Source: Larix sibirica (lineage: Eukaryota > Streptophyta > Pinopsida > Pinales > Pinaceae). From it: a stretch of DNA of 21,555 nucleotides. The DNA lies in the NCBI GenBank assembly GCA_004151065.3, contig NWUY0300009704.1:14898-36452 (forward strand), in the 5' to 3' direction. Positions within the stretch are counted from its first letter, which is position 1; the number at the start of each line of letters is the position of its first letter. The notes below the pieces were generated by a model. The model ran no database searches, was not told where the DNA came from, and was given only the letters and a program-made list of their open reading frames with translations. The translations under genes and the position numbers were made by a program. Positions 17,438 through 21,555 of the stretch are shown here, in pieces.

Positions 17438-18230
17438 ATGAAGTTGGTCTCTTGGAATTGAAGAGGACTGGGAAGCCCTAGCAAATTAGAAGCAGTCAAA
17501 TATCTCCAAAAAATTAACATGCCAGAAATCCTCCTACTCCAAGAGACCAAACTCGATGATAAGGCCGTCCTTTCCATTGGAAGTGAAAAATGGAAAAAAA
17601 ATACAGGAATTGTTGTTAGCGCCAAAGGGGCATCCGATGGCTTAGCAACCCTATGGTCTTCAGACAAATTCCAACTGCACAGCTCCTTCACCACTCAACA
17701 CTGGATCTACACAGAGCTCACTCACATCCAAATATTAAACAATCAAATTGCACTTTTCAATTTGTATTTTCCTAACCTATACATTGAAAAAAAGATTGTT
17801 GGAAGCTCTTGGAAGACTTCCTAGATGCATATACTCCACAAAATATTATTCTAGCTGGCGATATGAACATTACCCTCTCCACAACTGAAAAGAAGGGAGG
17901 TCTCATTGGAAAGGATATACTCAGATCTCAAGTAGAAGCCCTCATTCAAAAATGGGACCTGCTTGACATCAAACCCAAGAGAGGTAAATATACTCGGTCC
18001 AACAAGCGATTAGGAAAAGGAAACATAATGGCTAGGTTGGACAGATTTCTCGTTCAAAGCAACCTTTTGAACGATAGACAAACAATCATCTCAAAAGTTA
18101 TGGTAAATTTGGTTTCGGACCACAAGCTGATCCATCTCCAAATTCAATACAATGAAGACCTTGGCCTGATTCCCTTCAGATTTAGCCCCCATGGCGAGAT
18201 CACACAAGTTTTTGGGACAGACTAGACAAA
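17438..18230 (+). other. LINE B ORF2 domain: apurinic-type (EEP) endonuclease
   Basis: All key residues of the exonuclease-endonuclease-phosphatase fold are visible: Asn in LVSWN, Glu in LLLQETK (codon 17543-17545), Asp and Asn in ILAGDMN (Asp codon 17860-17862), Asp in MARLDRFLVQ (around 18030-18060) and the closing VSDHKLI (around 18115-18130). A stop directly follows the SWN (17459-17461), and one base is missing at the A run 17787-17793 compared with the expected reading. Confidence 0.85.
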
Positions 18231-18233
18231 TCC

Positions 18234-20250
18234 TTGAGAACCCCCATTTCAATCTCCCTTAGATTTGTTTGGGAATGGAAGCTCATTATTACCAAAAAGG
18301 CTCTAAAGGAATGGGCCAAATCTAATTTCCCCCCACCGTCTAATCTAAAAAAGAAAGCGGTAAATGAATTGGAATCCATCCAAAACCTACAGGACGATCA
18401 TCCTATCGATAACTCCATGCTCCAGGAAGAGGTCAAGCATCAGATTAAGGCCTACCAAGCCTTCCGTAAAGAAGAGGAATTTTGGAGATTAAAATCTCGA
18501 AGAACATGGCTCAAAGTCGGCGACAGGAATACCTCTTATTTCCACAAACAAACCGAAGTCAAGCATTCAATTAAATACATCTCATAAATTAAAACAGACA
18601 ATGGCTCGATTGTCAACAGACAATAAAATATCAAAATCGCATCACACAACCACTTCTCAAATCTATACACAGAGGATGACAATGCTGGAGAAGAAGGAGA
18701 GCAAATTCTCCTAGAGCATATTCCAAACAACATTACGCCTGAAGACAATGTTGTTCTTCTCAATCCATTCTCAGAGCAGGAAGTCATCAACACCATATGG
18801 TCTTTTGATCCTGACAAAGATCCAGGACTAGATGGATACTCAATACACTTCTACAAATCCTGCTGGCAGTATATTAAAAAAGACTACATGAGAATGGTCA
18901 AGTACTTCCATTCAAAAGCAAAGATCGGTGGATGTACCAATTCCAAATTCCTAGCTCTCATACCAAAAGAGATAAACCCCAACTCCTTCGGCAGATTTTG
19001 ACCAATATCATTATGTAACTCATCATACAAGATAATATCCAAGATGCTAGAAAACAGAATGAAGCCTCTACTCAACAAAATCATCTCAGATAATCAAGGA
19101 GGCTTCTTGGAAGGGAGACAAATACTCGACAACGTCATTCTAGTACAGGAAGCTATTCATTCCAGCAAGATTCGCAAGGAAAAAGGAATGTTGATCAAAC
19201 TTGATATGGGCAATGCATTCGATCGCGTCAAGCATTCATTCCTTTTTAAAGTTATGAAATTTTTTGGATTTGGGGAAACCTTTATTAGCTGGATCTCAGC
19301 CTGCAAAAGAGGGCCTTGGATTTCCCCCTTAGGAAATGGTCAACCCACTAAATTCTTCCAAGCCACACGCGGAATCCGACAAGGATGTCCCTTGTCCTCC
19401 TTCCTGTACATCCTTATGGCTGACTCTCTCAATCGAAAACTAAATTCAGATCTAAACACATGCTTCTTACCAAGTCTCAATCTAGCCTCTGACTCCATGC
19501 CTCTCAATCACACACTCTTTGTCGATGACTCTCTCTTATTGGGAGGTTCTTCCATTATTGCTCGAAATTTCAAAAAAAAATAACCTAGTACTGCAATGCC
19601 TCAGGAGGCAAGATCAACCTTCATAAGGGTGCAGTCTACGGTTGGAATCTGAACAATGTCTCTGCAGCCAACATTGGCAATATCCTTGGAATCAAAGTTC
19701 ACAAGCATTGGGACAAATTTACATATTTGGGCCTCCCAATTACACAGGGACACACAAATTATGGAATTTGGGATGAAACGATAAGTAAAATTAAATCCAA
19801 AGTTAGAAGATGGGGAGGATAGTGGCTCAACACAGCTAGAAAGATAATTTTAGTGAAAGTTGTCTTATCATCTCTACCAATATATCAATCGTCCATCCTG
19901 CTAGCACCTAAAGGAGCATCTGAACAAATTAGTAAAATACTAAGAGAATTCCTCTGGACGGGAGGCAAAAACAATGAGAACAAAATTCATTTAGTGAATT
20001 GGAGCATTATAAAACAACCAAAGCTCTCGGGTGGCCTACAAATTTGTGATTCTCTCCAGGCAAACTTGGCATTGGGAGGCAAAATGCTTTGGCAAATTCT
20101 GCACAATAGACAACATCGTGTAAGTCATTTGTTAAGAAAGAAATATCTTATTGGCAATAATCTGAGATGCCTGGATAGCAAGCCCACCTCCGAAGGATCC
20201 TCGATATGGTCCTTATGCAAAGCAGCATGGGGATTATTCTCTCAATAATT
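18234..20250 (+). other. LINE B ORF2 domain: reverse transcriptase
   Basis: 18234-19583 stays in one frame apart from three stops. TWLKVGDRNTSYFHKQ and PGLDGYSIHFYKSCW precede the palm. LIPKEINPNSFGRF, stop, PISLCNSSYKII is the conserved start of the core. The stop at 18999 sits where CGA (Arg) is expected, a CpG-type change. IKLDMGNAFDRV holds the first catalytic Asp (19203-19205), RGIRQGCPLSSFLYILMADS is motif B, and LFVDDSLLLG holds the Asp pair (19524-19529). After the A9 run, WDKFTYLGLPIT, LLAPKGASEQISKILREFLW and WVLGDGRKNN (after the stop at 20246) complete the thumb-side landmarks. Confidence 0.9.
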
Positions 20251-20599
20251 CTATTGGGTTCTTGGAGATGGAAGAAAAAATAATATTTTCACTAATAAAA
20301 TAATGGGAAATATACTGTTACAGGATATCCAAGAGCTTAATGACATTGTTCAATGGCTCACGCAGCAAGGAAAACTTTCAATGACTTCAATTTTTGGGAC
20401 ACTCTTTGCACATGGCAGAGTTGGAAAAGCATATCAATTCCAGCCAATCTCGAATCTTCCAAATGTATCCTCATAGAAAAATTGAATGGATGCGCTCCTA
20501 CTCATCTCTAGTATAAGGATGAACATGGATGGGGTCCAAAAGGAAATTACACTACAGTCCTAGGCTTCAACACTCTCCAAAATCATGAAGACTCAAGAA

Positions 20600-21555
20600 A
20601 AAGTTTATGGAAATTAGTTTGGAATCCATTTGGGCCTGGACACTTATTCATCGGAAGGTACTTACCGGAGATAATCTAATCAAAAGAGGAATCATCGGGC
20701 CACATTGGTGCCCTCTATGCTGCAAGAATTCTGAAACTTTAGATCACTTATTCCTGGACTGCCATTTTTCAAAAAATGTTTGGAACCATATGCTCCATGA
20801 AATTGATATTGCCATGCCGTCTTTCAATACCACCACCTGCCTATTCAAGGAGTGGAAATCCATTTATCATCTTCCCTCTCCAAAAAAAAGCTCTGGTCCC
20901 AAATATGGATAACCCTTCCCAAATTCACCTACTGGAAAATTTGGATTGCCAGGAACAAAGCCATTTTTCACGAAACCCATTACACCCCCTGCAAGTCGTT
21001 GGGCAAGCCAAGGGCTTGCTTATAGAATGTCTGAATTCCTCCAACCTCAGGATGGACACAAATCTCAGCACAAATGAACTGAGTTGGATTGGAACCATTT
21101 CTTCAAGCTCGAAAAAAAAAATCTTCGATCTCGCTACTCACCTCCATGGCAAATCAGACTTTCCAATTTTGATTTTAAAGATTGAGGAATAAGCAAACTA
21201 TGGACAGTATGCATTTTGATGGTGCATCCAAAAGGAACCCCGAAGTGGCAGGAGCAGGGAGGTTATGTTGTTTATTGGAGATTAGTTGAGATTAAGATAT
21301 AGATGGGGATTCGTAACTTGTTCTAACAACTTAGCAGAAGCCTTAGCTTTGCTAAAAGGTTGTCATATCGCCAAAGAATAAATAATTGACAGGCTACAGG
21401 TGTTTGGAGACTCTCTTGTAATTATCAAAGCCCTCAATTCGAATACAGACTTCAACAATCTGGAATTAAAACGGATTGTCCATCGAATTTAGAAATTGCA
21501 AACTCCTTCAACCAATTCAGAGCATACCATATCGTGAGAAATCTAAATTACGATG
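20600..21555 (+). other. LINE B ORF2 domains: zinc segment and partial RNase H
   Basis: WCPLCCKNSETLDHLFLDC (about 20707-20763) keeps an intact C-x2-C-x8-H-x4-C pattern. IWIARNKAIF follows in the frame after the A8 run. RNase H begins HFDGASKRNPEVAGAG (Asp codon 21218-21220) and changes frame. SNNLAEALALLKG holds the Glu (21337-21339), VFGDSLVIIKAL holds the Asp (21409-21411), and AYHIVRNLNYD ends at the window edge, just at the last acidic position. The 3' UTR and poly(A) lie outside. Confidence 0.8.

Larger units (their letters stand above)
15886..21555 (+). mobile_element. L1-type LINE copy B, near full length, runs off the window
   Basis: The full order is present: GC-richer 5' UTR (about 15886-16072), ORF1 (16073-17411), a 26-base spacer, then ORF2 (from 17438) with endonuclease, reverse transcriptase, zinc segment and RNase H to the last base. 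The left edge is placed where AT-rich flank changes to CpG-containing sequence; the exact base is uncertain. At least 5.7 kb are in view, as expected for a plant L1 with RNase H. It is dead through many stops and frameshifts. An N at 16514 splits a 45-bp duplication inside ORF1. Confidence 0.85.
17438..21555 (+). pseudogene. LINE B ORF2: endonuclease, reverse transcriptase, zinc segment and RNase H (partial)
   Basis: ORF2 would nick the target and copy the element RNA into it. The start ATG at 17438 is chosen because it gives MKLVSWN, the standard endonuclease beginning, 26 bases after the ORF1 stop. About 1370 codons are in view, normal for this family, and the frame is still inside RNase H at the window end. 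Frame breaks are seen near 17787 (A7 run), 18210, 19572 (A9 run), 20370, 20605 and 20882 (A8 run), plus several in RNase H. Stops include 17459, 18585, 18624, 18999, 19820, 20246, about 20509 and 21018. The protein is dead, but nearly all its domains can be read. Confidence 0.85.

Overview
This window looks like plant nuclear, repeat-dominated intergenic DNA, with no intact host gene visible. The evidence is eukaryotic and plant-like: at least four stretches of L1-type LINE retrotransposons that carry an RNase H domain, an ORF1 of the plant DUF4283 plus zinc-knuckle type, a decayed Ty3/gypsy integrase, two tRNA-derived SINE-like elements, and many microsatellites in an AT-rich background. The amount and age of retroelement debris would suit a large-genome plant, possibly a gymnosperm, but the species cannot be settled from the sequence.

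Layout. 1-1300: a (GT)n tract, a Ty3/gypsy integrase remnant (about 205-500) and a possible polypurine tract. 1300-5850: old AT-rich sequence with a coding-like but unrecognised remnant (about 2130-3650). 5880-6530: a degenerate tandem repeat of about 140-150 bp, split by a minus-strand SINE (about 6099-6331). 6954-7379: an unrecognised minus-strand ORF. 7649-9450: the 3' half of a minus-strand LINE (copy D), ending in poly(A). 9450-10629: the 5' UTR and ORF1 of a plus-strand LINE (copy A1), head-to-head with D. 10632-10968: an unrelated island bounded by N bases. 10970-13070: the 3' half of ORF2 of a different LINE family (A2). 13230-13978: a 5'-truncated minus-strand LINE tail (C) whose RNase H frame is uninterrupted. 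14343-14635: a 31-bp minisatellite. 14838-15087: a plus-strand SINE. 15886-21555: a near full-length plus-strand LINE (B) running off the window end inside its RNase H domain.

The LINE genes would act together: ORF1 binds the RNA, and ORF2 supplies endonuclease, reverse transcriptase, a zinc-binding segment and RNase H for target-primed reverse transcription. The SINEs have no coding capacity and would depend on LINE enzymes supplied in trans. Every LINE here except the short C fragment is broken by stops and frameshifts, so none should be autonomous.

Assembly caution. N bases sit at 10630-10631, 10969, 13192 and 16514. The one at 16514 splits an imperfect 45-bp duplication, and those at 10630 and 10969 separate LINE halves of different families, so parts of the window may be artificially joined.
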